A stretch of 64,000 bases of DNA from an uncultured delta proteobacterium (GTDB taxonomy: Bacteria > Desulfobacterota > Desulfovibrionia > Desulfovibrionales > Desulfovibrionaceae), in NCBI GenBank assembly GCA_900079685.1, contig LT599019.1, positions 53,335 to 117,334 of the forward strand. Reading direction: 5' to 3'. Positions 26,152-34,891 of the stretch are shown one piece after another. A program made the translations under genes and the position numbers. Numbering within the stretch: position 1 is the first letter of the stretch; every line of letters begins with the position of its first letter. The notes under the pieces were generated by a model, which saw only the letters and a list, made by a program, of their open reading frames with translations, was not told the origin of the DNA and did no database searches.

Positions 26152-27042
26152 ATGAAAAAAAGATTGTTCCCAATCGTATTCCTCAGCCTGGCCCTGGTCA
26201 TGGCGTTCGCCGCGACCGCCACGGCACGGCAGGCCGTTTCCGGCAACGTCGAGAAGCTCGCGTACGCCTACTTCAAGGACTTTCCGTCGGACAACAACGT
26301 GGTCAAGGCGGACAAGCTCTTCTCCATGATGCAGGCCGGGGAGGACATGGTCATCCTCGACATCCGCCGCCCGGACGATTACGGGAAAAACCACCTCAAG
26401 GGCGCGGTGAATCTTTCCTTCTTCGATACATCCATACCGGACGCGCTCGACAAGATTCCGGACGACAAGCCCGTCATGGTTTACTGTTATACCGGCCAAA
26501 CGGCGTCGCAAGTGACGGCTCTCTTGAATATTTCCGGAAAGATGGCCAAAAACGTCCAGTCCGGGTTCAACAACGCCATAACCAAGACCGAAGGGCACGC
26601 GGCGCTGCTCGAACAGACCGCCAACCCCCTTCCGGGTGGAACGTATCCGGTGGACCCCGGCGTCAAAGAAGTCCTCACCGTCTATTTCAGGGACAAAATG
26701 GCCCTGGACGGCACGCCGTTCGCCAACTTCAACGTGACCGCCAAGACCGTCAAAAGCATTGTGGATGAAAAGAATGACGACTATCTGATCCTTTCCGTCC
26801 GGCGCGCCGACGATTACGCCAAAGGCCATATCCCGACCGCCGTGAACATCCCGTTCGGCCAGGGCATGGAAGAAGGCCTGGTGAAACTCCCCAAAGACAA
26901 GAAAATCGTGGTATACTGCTACAGCGGGCAGACTTCTTCCCAAACCATGGCCGTGCTCCGGATGATGGGCTACGAAGCGTATTCCATGTCCGGCGGCATG
27001 GGCGCCTGGACCAAAGAAGGATTTGAGGTGGTCGCCAAGTAG
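26152..27042 (+). CDS. Exported protein with two active-site rhodanese domains
   Basis: 296 residues with a Sec signal peptide ending ATATA. Both rhodanese domains retain the Cys loop: VYCYTGQTAS with C112 and VYCYSGQTSS with C256, an unusual doubling of the single-domain type rather than the inactive/active pair of its neighbour. It should carry or transfer sulfane sulfur outside the inner membrane. A good ribosome site AAGGAG precedes ATG 26152. Confidence 0.85.
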   Translation: MKKRLFPIVFLSLALVMAFAATATARQAVSGNVEKLAYAYFKDFPSDNNVVKADKLFSMMQAGEDMVILDIRRPDDYGKNHLKGAVNLSFFDTSIPDALDKIPDDKPVMVYCYTGQTASQVTALLNISGKMAKNVQSGFNNAITKTEGHAALLEQTANPLPGGTYPVDPGVKEVLTVYFRDKMALDGTPFANFNVTAKTVKSIVDEKNDDYLILSVRRADDYAKGHIPTAVNIPFGQGMEEGLVKLPKDKKIVVYCYSGQTSSQTMAVLRMMGYEAYSMSGGMGAWTKEGFEVVAK

Positions 27043-27062
27043 ACCCCATAGCATGAAAAAAA

Positions 27063-27094
27063 AGCGGGAGTGCTGCACAACACTCCCGCTTTTT
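27063..27094 (+). terminator. Rho-independent terminator
   Basis: Stem AGCGGGAGTG / CACTCCCGCT with an 8-nt loop and a T-run, 20 bp after the double-rhodanese stop. Confidence 0.85.
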
Positions 27095-27144
27095 GTCCCA
27101 GCTTGCCCCAGCTTGCGCAGGGAGGCGCCCGGCCGGAATCGCGC

Positions 27145-27369
27145 TCATTGTTTTCTTGGGGTGATATGCAGTTCCCACACGCCGTTTATGACTTCATCCG
27201 CCACGTACCCCAGCTTTTTGGCACGGCAGAATTCCCCGATGGATTTGGGAACACACGAATGATCGGTTATCAGGAGGATATTTTCATACCCTGCGTTGTC
27301 CTTCAACGCTTTTTGCAGCCGCATGACGGGCACCGGGCATATTTCGCCCAGGCAATCGAGAATGACCAT
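27145..27369 (-). CDS. TusA-family sulfur carrier, second copy
   Basis: A 74-residue protein MVILDCLGEICPVPVMRLQK with the CPVP persulfide motif and a second DHSC motif. ATG 27369 has GGAGAG upstream; the longer open frame from 27477 lacks a site. It is convergent with the rhodanese genes. It differs clearly from the TusA at 21375 and may serve another acceptor. Confidence 0.85.
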   Translation of the reverse strand: MVILDCLGEICPVPVMRLQKALKDNAGYENILLITDHSCVPKSIGEFCRAKKLGYVADEVINGVWELHITPRKQ

Positions 27370-27574
27370 ATTTCTCTCCGTTTGTGACGGATTATGATAC
27401 GTGTATGGACAGCCGGTTTTCACATATACTCCGTTTCCGGCATGCCGGGCAAGAACACGCTGCAAAGGACGCCGCATGATTCCCTTTTCCCGCCCTCACC
27501 GGGCCGCCGCCCTTCTCCCGCATGCCGGACATGCAAACTGGCGCTGCCCGCGCCTGTTTGCGGGAGAGTATGCC

Positions 27575-28321
27575 ATGACCGGTTCCCCCCTGCTTTCCGT
27601 CGTCATCCCCGTTTTCAACGCCGCGCCCTTGCTTGACGCCCTGCATGCGGACATTTGCCGTTCCCTCGAAGGCCTGGATTCGTATGAGCTCATCTTTGTG
27701 GACGACGGGTCCGGGGACGGGAGCGCGGCCACCCTCCAGCGCATCGCGCGAAAGGACCCCGCAGCCAGGGTGCTGGCCCTGCCCCGCAACACGGGCCAGC
27801 AGGAAGCGACGCTGACCGGCCTTGCTCTCGCTGCCGGGGAATATTGCGCCACCATGGACGACGACGGCCAGCACCCGCCCGGTCTGCTGCCCGGCATGCT
27901 CGCCAGGCTGCGGGCCGACGGGCTGGACATCCTCTACGCCGTTCCCGAGGGACGGCGTGAAAGCCTGATGCGGACCGTGGGCGGCATCATGCGCGACGGT
28001 CTGTTCACCCTCCTCTTCCCGCACTGCGGGAGGGATGTGCGCGTCAGCTCGTACCGTGTCATGACCCGCGCCCTGGCGCTGCGCGTGCTCGCCGGCCGGA
28101 GCTCTTTCAACTATTTTTCCGCCATGGTTTTTCAGGAACCCACCCGGGCAGCGGTCATACCATATCCCTTCCGTCCCTGCCGCACAGGCCGTTCCGGCTA
28201 TTCATTCGGGAAACTTTTGGCACTGTATTGGAAAATATTTCGCCATTACGGGCCGTTCGGCACCGGGCGGCCCCCCCTGAAAGAATCACCGGCGGCACGG
28301 GAGGTACGCGGCTTTGACTAG
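27575..28321 (+). CDS. Family 2 glycosyltransferase
   Basis: About 248 residues. The GT-A fold is shown by LLSVVIPVFNAAPLL, the nucleotide-sugar site ELIFVDDGSGDGS and the DxD-like MDDDGQHPP. There is no C-terminal membrane anchor, unlike dolichol-phosphate mannosyltransferases, but the order of motifs is the same. ATG 27575 follows GGGAGAG. Its last 8 bp overlap the ATP-grasp gene, so the two are translated together. Confidence 0.8.
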   Translation: MTGSPLLSVVIPVFNAAPLLDALHADICRSLEGLDSYELIFVDDGSGDGSAATLQRIARKDPAARVLALPRNTGQQEATLTGLALAAGEYCATMDDDGQHPPGLLPGMLARLRADGLDILYAVPEGRRESLMRTVGGIMRDGLFTLLFPHCGRDVRVSSYRVMTRALALRVLAGRSSFNYFSAMVFQEPTRAAVIPYPFRPCRTGRSGYSFGKLLALYWKIFRHYGPFGTGRPPLKESPAAREVRGFD

Positions 28322-29540
28322 GCTGCTCATCCTCGGCGGCGGCAGTTGCCAGCTGCATGCTTTCAAGCGGGCGAAGGAGCGGGGATATTCCGCCGTTCTC
28401 TTCGACTATCTGCCCGCCCCCCCGGCGGCTGCCCTGGCGGATATCCACCGCCCGGTGAGCACCTTTGACTGGGACGCATGTCTGGAGGAAGCGAAACGTC
28501 TGTCACTGGACGGCGTCATGACCGTGGGAACCGACCAGCCAGTCTTCACCTGCGCACTGATCGCCGCCAAACTCGGCCTCCCGAGCCTCATACGGCCGGG
28601 AACCGCACTTGCGGTCACAAACAAGGCCGTCATGAAACGCATCCTCAGCCGGCACTGCATCCCGACGGCCCGCTGGTTTCTGACGGATAAGGAAGAACTG
28701 CCCCTTCTGCCGCTTGAAGGGCCAGTCGTCATCAAACCGGTGGACAGTCAAGGCCAGCGAGGGGTTATCAAAGCGGAAAACGTCCAGCGGGCCGCCGATT
28801 TTTTTGAAGACTCCATCGCTTTTTCCCGGCGCGGCGAACTGCTGTGCGAAACGTATTATCCTTCCGCCGAAGTGACGGTGAATGCCTGGGTCCACGAGGG
28901 GAACGCCCATATGCTGGCTGTGACGGACAGGGTCTGCTTCGGCCATGAACGGCATATAGGGGTCTGCGCCGCGCACCGTTTTCCCTCCCGCGCCGCTGCC
29001 GGGCAAGAGGATGTGATCCGTGCCGTTACGCAGCGCGTCGCCGACGCCTTCGGCTTACGGAACGGCCCGCTCTATATCCAACTCCTCACGGGAGAAAGCG
29101 GCATTCTGGTGAACGAGCTTTCCAGCCGCATCGGCGGGGCGTTCGAGGATGTGTTCATCCCCTATCTCACGGGGTTCGACATCCTGGACGCGGTAATGGA
29201 TGCGGCGCTGGGCAGATCTCCCGCGCCACCCGCGCCTTTTGATCCCGCAGGCAAGCAGATACGCGTTCTTATGCCCTTTGCCAGGCCCGGCCGGATCGGC
29301 TCCATGACGCCCCCGGCCGATATCCTCGCGCTGGAAGGCGTGATGGATGCCCGGTTCAACTATGCCGCAGGCGACGTCATCCCCCGTTTTGAAAACGCGG
29401 CCGGGCGCCTCGGCGTCATCGTCCTGCGGGCCGAAAACGCCGGCACAATGCGGCATTGCCTTGATCGCTTCTACAGCATGTTTCATGTTCTGGATGACGC
29501 CGGGGAGGACATGCTCCTTGACGCCTGGCGGGTCAGCTAG
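28314..29540 (+). CDS. ATP-grasp domain protein
   Basis: 408 residues. N-terminal pre-ATP-grasp domain (TRLLILGGGSCQLHAFKRAKERGY), then a carbamoyl-phosphate-synthase-like ATP-grasp fold with VVIKPVDSQGQRGV and the metal-binding ILVNELSSRIGGAFE. ATP-grasp enzymes join a carboxylate to an amine or thiol through an acyl-phosphate. Substrate unknown; the overlap with a GT2 enzyme suggests a role in building or decorating a glycan or small molecule. Confidence 0.78.
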   Translation: MTRLLILGGGSCQLHAFKRAKERGYSAVLFDYLPAPPAAALADIHRPVSTFDWDACLEEAKRLSLDGVMTVGTDQPVFTCALIAAKLGLPSLIRPGTALAVTNKAVMKRILSRHCIPTARWFLTDKEELPLLPLEGPVVIKPVDSQGQRGVIKAENVQRAADFFEDSIAFSRRGELLCETYYPSAEVTVNAWVHEGNAHMLAVTDRVCFGHERHIGVCAAHRFPSRAAAGQEDVIRAVTQRVADAFGLRNGPLYIQLLTGESGILVNELSSRIGGAFEDVFIPYLTGFDILDAVMDAALGRSPAPPAPFDPAGKQIRVLMPFARPGRIGSMTPPADILALEGVMDARFNYAAGDVIPRFENAAGRLGVIVLRAENAGTMRHCLDRFYSMFHVLDDAGEDMLLDAWRVS

Positions 29541-29647
29541 AGCAATAAGCGCTTCAAATAACCCACGCCATTCGAAAAGCCCCCTTGTACGAAGGCTCTG
29601 CGGCGATCCATCTTCCCAAAATGTTTTAGAGCATACTTCGGGCAAAG

Positions 29648-30106
29648 ATGCTGCCAGTGCCCTTACCTCCTGAAAGATATATTGAAGATTTGGTGTTCCT
29701 CCTTGTAGCCAGGCTGGGCAAACAGCAGACCCGCGAGCCGTACATGCGCAAGTGCGACGATCAGGTCATCTGCATCGCGCAGTTCGAAAGCCGTGCGGCG
29801 GTGGAACAAGCGGACGCTATCATGGCGGTTGACGGCATCGATATTGCCATCGTCGGGCGGGGCGACCTCGCCCACGACATCGGCCTGCCGGGCAAGGCGT
29901 CCAGCGACGAGGTAACGGCCCTGGTGGACCGTGTCATCGCGGCCGCGCGGCGGAACAACAAGGTCGCGGGAATTCTGGTGGCAACGCCCGAGGAAGGCAG
30001 AACGTGGGCGGACAAGGGAATGCGGTTTCTCACCTACGGCAACGAGATCAAATTCCTCATGGCCACGTATGCCAAAGGGCTTGAAATCATCCGGGGCGGC
30101 AAATAG
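29648..30106 (+). pseudogene. HpcH/HpaI aldolase, C-terminal fragment
   Basis: From about base 29,720 the frame matches the second half of HpcH/HpaI aldolases (DDQVICIAQFESRAAVEQADAI, GIDIAIVGRGDLAHDIGLPG). A complete enzyme has about 250 residues; only ~130 remain and the preceding LPVPLPPERYIEDLVFLLVARLG does not belong to the family. The N-terminal half with substrate and metal residues is missing, so this is a remnant. Confidence 0.7.
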
Positions 30107-30246
30107 CAGGGGACAGCCCGTTCCGGAATGGAACCGCCCCGGAACAGGCAGTGCTCCTGTTTCACCCTTCGGGGTGAGGGCCGGGAAGGGCCAAGCCAGC
30201 GGCTCTTTCCGGCCTGATGCGTTTGGCGCCGCCAGGCGAAGGGGGC

Positions 30247-31242
30247 TTACAAAGGCTCTCCCGCCCCGCTCTCGCCCACACCTGTCGCAGCCAGGGATTC
30301 CTTGAGATCAACGAGCAATTCCCGGAGCATCTCGATCAAGGCGAGGGCTATCCGCGAAGGGGGCCGCTCGCGATGATAGGAGGCGACCAGCTGCAAGTTG
30401 CAGCCGGGATATTCAATAGGGAAAACGTATACGGTGTCCTCACCGTTGGGGACGAAAATATCCTTCCGCGCGGCGATCAGGGTTTCGGGATAGAACGACA
30501 CACCGATGGACCGGGCCGCCAGTAGAAATACCGTCTCAATGTCGTCATTTTCCAGCATGACCTGCGGCTTGATGCCAAGCTGATAGAAGAGGTTGTCGGC
30601 CTTTCTCCGGATATGGTTGTCAATGGTCACAAGCAGGAAGGGCAATTCCGCCAGAAGCTTGATGTCCACGCCGCCCCGCAGGGATGGGAGCATTCCGTCC
30701 AGTTTGTCTCCCAACGCCTTGCGCAGCAGACGGCGGGTGACAACGGCGCAAAGCCTGTCCTGGGCCAGGAAAATATCGTTTATCTCTATGAAGGTGGACG
30801 ATTCGTACCCGATACGGATATCCGCCGCGCCGGACAACACCAGGCGTTCCATCTTGGCGGAACTCCCTGACCGCAGGTGAAAGTCGACGCCGGGATATTT
30901 TTCTTTGAATTTCGGCAGCAGGATGGGCATGTGATGGCGGGCCCTGGTGGCGCTCATGGCCAAGGAGAGCTCGCCGCGAAAGTCGTTGCGCAAATCGTCG
31001 TAAATGGTCCTGAGCTGCTTGTCGAGGGAGAGGATCTGAGCCGCTTTTTCCGCCAGACATTGCCCGGCATACGTCAGCTTCATGCCTCTCGAGCGGGAGA
31101 AAAGCTCGATGCCGTAATGGCTTTCCAACCGGGCCATCTGCTCGCTGAGCGACTGCTGGGAGATATACATCCTCTCCGCGGCGCGGGTAATGCTCTGCTC
31201 TTCGGCGACAGCCAGGAAATTGGCGAGAATTCGCAAGTTCAT
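30247..31242 (-). CDS. LysR-family transcriptional regulator
   Basis: About 331 residues from ATG 31242. The winged helix-turn-helix is at the N-terminus (MNLRILANFLAVAEEQSITRAAERMYISQQSLSEQMARLE), followed by a periplasmic-binding-like effector domain (ELSLAMSATRARHHMPILLPKFKEKYPGVDFHL). It is convergent with the aldolase remnant and upstream-adjacent to nothing divergent except 140 bp before the flavodoxin-ferredoxin genes, so its target is unclear. Confidence 0.88.
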   Translation of the reverse strand: MNLRILANFLAVAEEQSITRAAERMYISQQSLSEQMARLESHYGIELFSRSRGMKLTYAGQCLAEKAAQILSLDKQLRTIYDDLRNDFRGELSLAMSATRARHHMPILLPKFKEKYPGVDFHLRSGSSAKMERLVLSGAADIRIGYESSTFIEINDIFLAQDRLCAVVTRRLLRKALGDKLDGMLPSLRGGVDIKLLAELPFLLVTIDNHIRRKADNLFYQLGIKPQVMLENDDIETVFLLAARSIGVSFYPETLIAARKDIFVPNGEDTVYVFPIEYPGCNLQLVASYHRERPPSRIALALIEMLRELLVDLKESLAATGVGESGAGEPL

Positions 31243-31383
31243 GTGCCAATGTGGCATACCGCACGCGCGGTGTCAAAAGATCCCTGTCCGATGCGAAGGC
31301 CACCTCCAGGTGGCGGCACCGAATACGTTGTTTGCTCCCGTCGTCCTCGTAGCGTATCGCCGTTGCGACTTTTTTCCGCATAC

Positions 31384-32157
31384 TCACACAAAAACTTCCG
31401 GTTCCCGGCGGGGGCTGCATTTTCGCTCAAAGAGCATGCCGAACAGCGTGTAGGGAACCCCACGAAAAGCCTGCGCGTCTTGTGGGCAGGCCGCGACACA
31501 GGCGGCGCAGGAAATGCACAGGGCTTTGTTCTTGGCGGGAGGATTCTCCCGGCTGATGGCTCCCGCCGGGCATACGCGGGCGCAGGCACCGCAGGCGTTA
31601 CATTGCTTTCCGACAGAAGGCTTGAGCGGTACCGAACCGGCCTTTTTGTAGGGAAAATTGCCTTTGACCCGGATAGGGGCTTCCTCGCCCGTCATCCGGC
31701 TCAATTTTGCCTTGCATTGCTGCGAGAATTCCGCGATACGCCGCATGTCGCTTTGATCCGGGCGGGCTGCGGCGACACGTGGAAAAATCGAATGCTGCGC
31801 GACGAAAGCTCCCGCGCCGAGAACGAAAAAGCCGTTGCTCTGCAATAATTCCGTAAGTTCCAAGAGCGCGTCGTCATAGTCCCTGTTTCCGTAGACGACC
31901 ACGGCAATGGCCGGGGTTTTGTTGCCTTTCAATTTTCCCAACATTTCCAGGCAAAGCTCCGGGATGCGGCCGCTGTAAACCGGCACGCCGATGACGGCCA
32001 AGGTATCACCGTCCACGGTTTCCGGAGTGATAAAATGCTCCCTGAGGATGTCACGCCGGCTTGCCTCCTGGCTGAAATGGCTCCCTATTTCCCGCACAAC
32101 TTTTTGCGTCGATCCGGTCGCGCTGAAATAAAACTGCTGAACATTGCTGTATTGCAT
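31384..32157 (-). CDS. EFR1-type flavodoxin-ferredoxin fusion protein (copy B)
   Basis: 257 residues from ATG 32157. The N-terminal flavodoxin-like domain begins QQFYFSATGSTQKVVREIG (FMN phosphate loop) and has VIGVPVYSGRIPEL; the C-terminal part has two 4Fe-4S motifs, CNACGACARVCP and CISCAACVAACP. It would carry electrons between FMN and ferredoxin pools in the cytosol. It lies 41 bp after its paralogue and should share its transcript. Confidence 0.85.
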   Translation of the reverse strand: MQYSNVQQFYFSATGSTQKVVREIGSHFSQEASRRDILREHFITPETVDGDTLAVIGVPVYSGRIPELCLEMLGKLKGNKTPAIAVVVYGNRDYDDALLELTELLQSNGFFVLGAGAFVAQHSIFPRVAAARPDQSDMRRIAEFSQQCKAKLSRMTGEEAPIRVKGNFPYKKAGSVPLKPSVGKQCNACGACARVCPAGAISRENPPAKNKALCISCAACVAACPQDAQAFRGVPYTLFGMLFERKCSPRREPEVFV

Positions 32158-32198
32158 ACGTTTTCTCCGCCTTTTTTGCGTGATGACCATCGTTCCCG

Positions 32199-32966
32199 CT
32201 AAACAAACAACACAGCCTCTTTTCGTGCGACGGCATGCGCCAGATGGGCGGCATATTCCTTCATGGTTTCGGCGTTGCCGAACCTCCTCGCCTTTGCCGG
32301 GCAGTATTTGAGACAAGCGGCGCAAACGATGCACTTGCCGTTGTCGGTGGCGGCGCCGTCGTCTGACACGGCTCCCATGGGGCAGACCCCGGCGCATTGG
32401 CCGCATTTGGTGCAGACGTCCATATTCGTGTTGGGCCAGATGTCTATTCCGGCAGGGAGATCCCAAGCGCGGTGCGCGCCGGGAGCCGCAAGCCCCTCTC
32501 CACCGGCTTGCGCTTTATTCAGGGCTTGCAGACCGAACTGCGCGAGCTTTTCCCGGTCATCGGCGTCAGGCCGCCCGGTGGCGATGCGCGGCGCGCCCGA
32601 ATGCTGCGCGACGGCGGCAATGGCGGCAACCGGAGTGAAACCGTTCGCGCTGACGCCTTCGTGCATGTCCAGAAAGGCTCCTTCGTATTCCCGGTTGCCG
32701 TAAACGGCGACCATGACCAGCGGCGTGCCTGCGCCTTTCAGATGCGCAATCAGGGAAGAAAAATGGACCGGCATATTCCCGCCGTAAACCGGGAACCCCA
32801 TGATTACCAGGTCGTTCCGGCTGAAACGCAGTTCCCTGGTACGGTCACCGGGGAGGGTTATGTTGTATTCGTGTTTCGGCAGCGGGATATCACGCGTTAT
32901 GGCCTGCATGACATTTTCCGTTCCGCCGCAGGGGCTGAAGCTGATTACGTGGACGCTGCCGATCAT
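32199..32966 (-). CDS. EFR1-type flavodoxin-ferredoxin fusion protein (copy A)
   Basis: 255 residues. Flavodoxin-like start VHVISFSPCGGTENVMQAI, the VIMGFPVYGGNMPVHF loop, and two 4Fe-4S clusters ligated by CTKCGQCAGVCP and CIVCAACLKYCP. It is the first gene after the MarR palindrome at 33021-33032, so it is probably the main MarR target. The two copies have the same domain order but differ widely, indicating old duplication. Confidence 0.85.
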   Translation of the reverse strand: MIGSVHVISFSPCGGTENVMQAITRDIPLPKHEYNITLPGDRTRELRFSRNDLVIMGFPVYGGNMPVHFSSLIAHLKGAGTPLVMVAVYGNREYEGAFLDMHEGVSANGFTPVAAIAAVAQHSGAPRIATGRPDADDREKLAQFGLQALNKAQAGGEGLAAPGAHRAWDLPAGIDIWPNTNMDVCTKCGQCAGVCPMGAVSDDGAATDNGKCIVCAACLKYCPAKARRFGNAETMKEYAAHLAHAVARKEAVLFV

Positions 32967-33020
32967 CGTTTCTCTCCTTCATTTTCGAATAGTTTCATAA
33001 ATGAACGTGCAAAAAATACC

Positions 33021-33032
33021 ATGTATATACAT
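33021..33032. promoter_or_regulatory. Palindromic MarR operator candidate 1
   Basis: The perfect palindrome ATGTATATACAT, extended on one side by a partial repeat GCATGA, lies 55 bp upstream of the first flavodoxin-ferredoxin gene. The identical 12-mer occurs at the MarR start. Confidence 0.7.
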
Positions 33033-33065
33033 GCATGATAGTAAAAAAATATACCTGCTGAAAGG

Positions 33066-33515
33066 CTAGCCCTTTGTTATCTGGTTCAGCTTGCCCAAAA
33101 GCCGCAAAAGACTGTTGAAATCGTCCCCGCCCATACGGGCCACGATGCGTTTTTGGGCTTCTTCCCACAGAGGCTGCGCTTCCGCCAGCTTGGCTTTGCC
33201 TTGCGCGGACAGTTCCACCTTTTTCTTGCGCGGGTCGCCGGGATGCGGCCTGGTCACCACCAGGCCGGACTTTTCCAGTTTCTCCACATTCCGCGTGACC
33301 GTGGTTTGATCCATACTCAAAAAACGTCCGATATCGGAAATAAACGGATCAGGCAGACCATCCACGCAGCGCAACATGCCGTACTGAGTGCTGCGGATGC
33401 CAATGGGCCGCAGGGACTGGTCGTACATTTGCGAGAGCTGGCGGTCGGCCCTGCGCACATGCAGGCAGGCGCAGGGTATGTCCTGGCGCAGCGTGTTCAT
33501 TTGTTGCTCATCCAT
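33066..33515 (-). CDS. MarR-family transcriptional regulator
   Basis: 149 residues with the MarR winged helix: RSTQYGMLRCVDG, SDIGRFLSMDQTTVTRNVEKLEKSGLV, then the wing TRPHPGDPRKKKVELSAQGKAKL. N-terminal Cys residues (CACLH) could sense oxidants or electrophiles, an inference. It lies directly upstream of two flavodoxin-ferredoxin genes on the same strand. Confidence 0.9.
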   Translation of the reverse strand: MDEQQMNTLRQDIPCACLHVRRADRQLSQMYDQSLRPIGIRSTQYGMLRCVDGLPDPFISDIGRFLSMDQTTVTRNVEKLEKSGLVVTRPHPGDPRKKKVELSAQGKAKLAEAQPLWEEAQKRIVARMGGDDFNSLLRLLGKLNQITKG

Positions 33516-33525
33516 GTATATACAT
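33514..33525. promoter_or_regulatory. Palindromic MarR operator candidate 2
   Basis: A second exact ATGTATATACAT overlaps the ATG of the marR gene (complement 33513-33515). Binding here would block its own transcription or translation start. Confidence 0.7.
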
Positions 33526-33912
33526 ATATGACAAAAAAAATCAGCCTGTCAAGAAGCTTGCACGAAACTGGGTATTGCGCAGGGAAGCGTGGCAAACAGC
33601 TTGAGCCGCATTTGCATCACGCTGGGCGTAGGGAGCCGCATTGAAGCCAGTAACAGTTGGATGGAGAATGGCGATAACTTTTCCCTTGAACTGATCCGCG
33701 CTCTGAGTTTCAGCGCATCTTCCTTTTGTTGGGCGCACGAAATGAGGGCTGATGCGGCAAAATCCAAGCGCGCCGTATTGGACCGAAATCTTTGGGGCAA
33801 TACGGCCGGGTGTATTGTGTCAGACGTGACATTATGGCAAGGTTGCTAACAGTCTGTTCCGCCATGGCACGCAGCCGTTCGTTATCCGCACACGCATACC
33901 AGGAGTAGCACG
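33526..33912. other. Gap between marR and tupA, no clear gene
   Basis: No coding region with a ribosome site is convincing. A plus-strand stretch from about 33,570 reads TKLGIAQGSVANSLSRI, weakly like a helix-turn-helix, but it degenerates within 50 codons. The promoter of tupA should lie in the last 100 bp. Confidence 0.4.
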
Positions 33913-34806
33913 ATGAAAAAATTGATCCTTGCCGGGCTTGTCCTTGTGGCCGTTGCCGCTTTCGCGCCTCTCTCCGGGGCGGCCGAAAGCATCAAGATGT
34001 CCACCACCACCAGCACGCGCGATTCCGGGCTCCTGGAATATCTGCTGCCGGAATTCAAGAAAGATACCGGCATTGAGGTCATGGTCGTCGCCAAAGGCAC
34101 CGGCGCGGCCATCCGTGACGGGATCGACGGCAACGTGGACGTCATTTTCGTGCATGACCCGGACCGCGAGAAGCAATTCGTGGCCGACGGCTGGGGCACC
34201 AAACGCTATGCGGTGATGCACAACGACTTCGTCATCGTCGGCCCCGCCAAGGATCCCGCCGGGATCAAGGGGGAAAAGAGCGTTTTGGAAGCGCTGAAAA
34301 AAATCGCGGGCAAGAAGGCGTTCTTTGTCTCGCGCGGCGATGATTCCGGCACCCATTCCAAGGAGTTGAGCCTGTGGAAGAAAACCGGACTGCCCCTGGC
34401 CAAGAGCGAGCAGACCATCAAAAAAGGCGGCAAGGACGCCACGGTAACCTTCGAAGTGCCCGAAGGCTCCTGGTATCTGAGCATCGGCCAGGGCATGGGC
34501 AAAACCCTGTTCATGGCCGAGGAAAAAGAAGGGTACGCCCTTGCGGACCGGGGCACCTTCATCCAGCAGAAGTTCGGCAAAAAGCCTCCCACCAGCCTTG
34601 AGATTCTTGTGGAAGGCGACGAAGGCCTGTTCAACCCGTACGGCGTTATCCCGGTCAATCCCGCGAAATACCCGTCCGTGAAAATAGACGCGGCCGCCAA
34701 ATTCGCGGAGTGGCTTGTCTCCCAACGCGGGCAGGAGCTTATCGCCCGCTACCAGCTCGAAGGCAAACAGCTTTTCTTCCCGGATGCCATTCCGGGAGCG
34801 AAATAA
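33913..34806 (+). CDS. tupA: Tungstate ABC transporter, substrate-binding protein
   Basis: 297 residues with a signal peptide (MKKLILAGLVLVAVAAFAPLSGAA). The mature start has SIKMSTTTSTRDSGLLEYLLP, the TTTS motif that binds the oxyanion in TupA; FVHDPDREKQFVADGWG and RGDDSGTHSKE are also family-typical. It captures tungstate in the periplasm with high selectivity over molybdate. It is followed by tupB and tupC, and the downstream tungsten enzyme explains its presence. Confidence 0.93.
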   Translation: MKKLILAGLVLVAVAAFAPLSGAAESIKMSTTTSTRDSGLLEYLLPEFKKDTGIEVMVVAKGTGAAIRDGIDGNVDVIFVHDPDREKQFVADGWGTKRYAVMHNDFVIVGPAKDPAGIKGEKSVLEALKKIAGKKAFFVSRGDDSGTHSKELSLWKKTGLPLAKSEQTIKKGGKDATVTFEVPEGSWYLSIGQGMGKTLFMAEEKEGYALADRGTFIQQKFGKKPPTSLEILVEGDEGLFNPYGVIPVNPAKYPSVKIDAAAKFAEWLVSQRGQELIARYQLEGKQLFFPDAIPGAK

Positions 34807-34891
34807 CACCGCCTGAATCATCGCCGCGTTTGCCCGCCCGGCCGGATTTTCCGGGCGGGCATCACCACCGCCGGGAATTACAGGGAATTGC

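Noticed and set aside
33589-33849. Possible helix-turn-helix gene fragment (LGIAQGSVANSLSRI)
   Set aside because: The likeness is limited to about 15 residues and there is no start signal; reported only as a gap.
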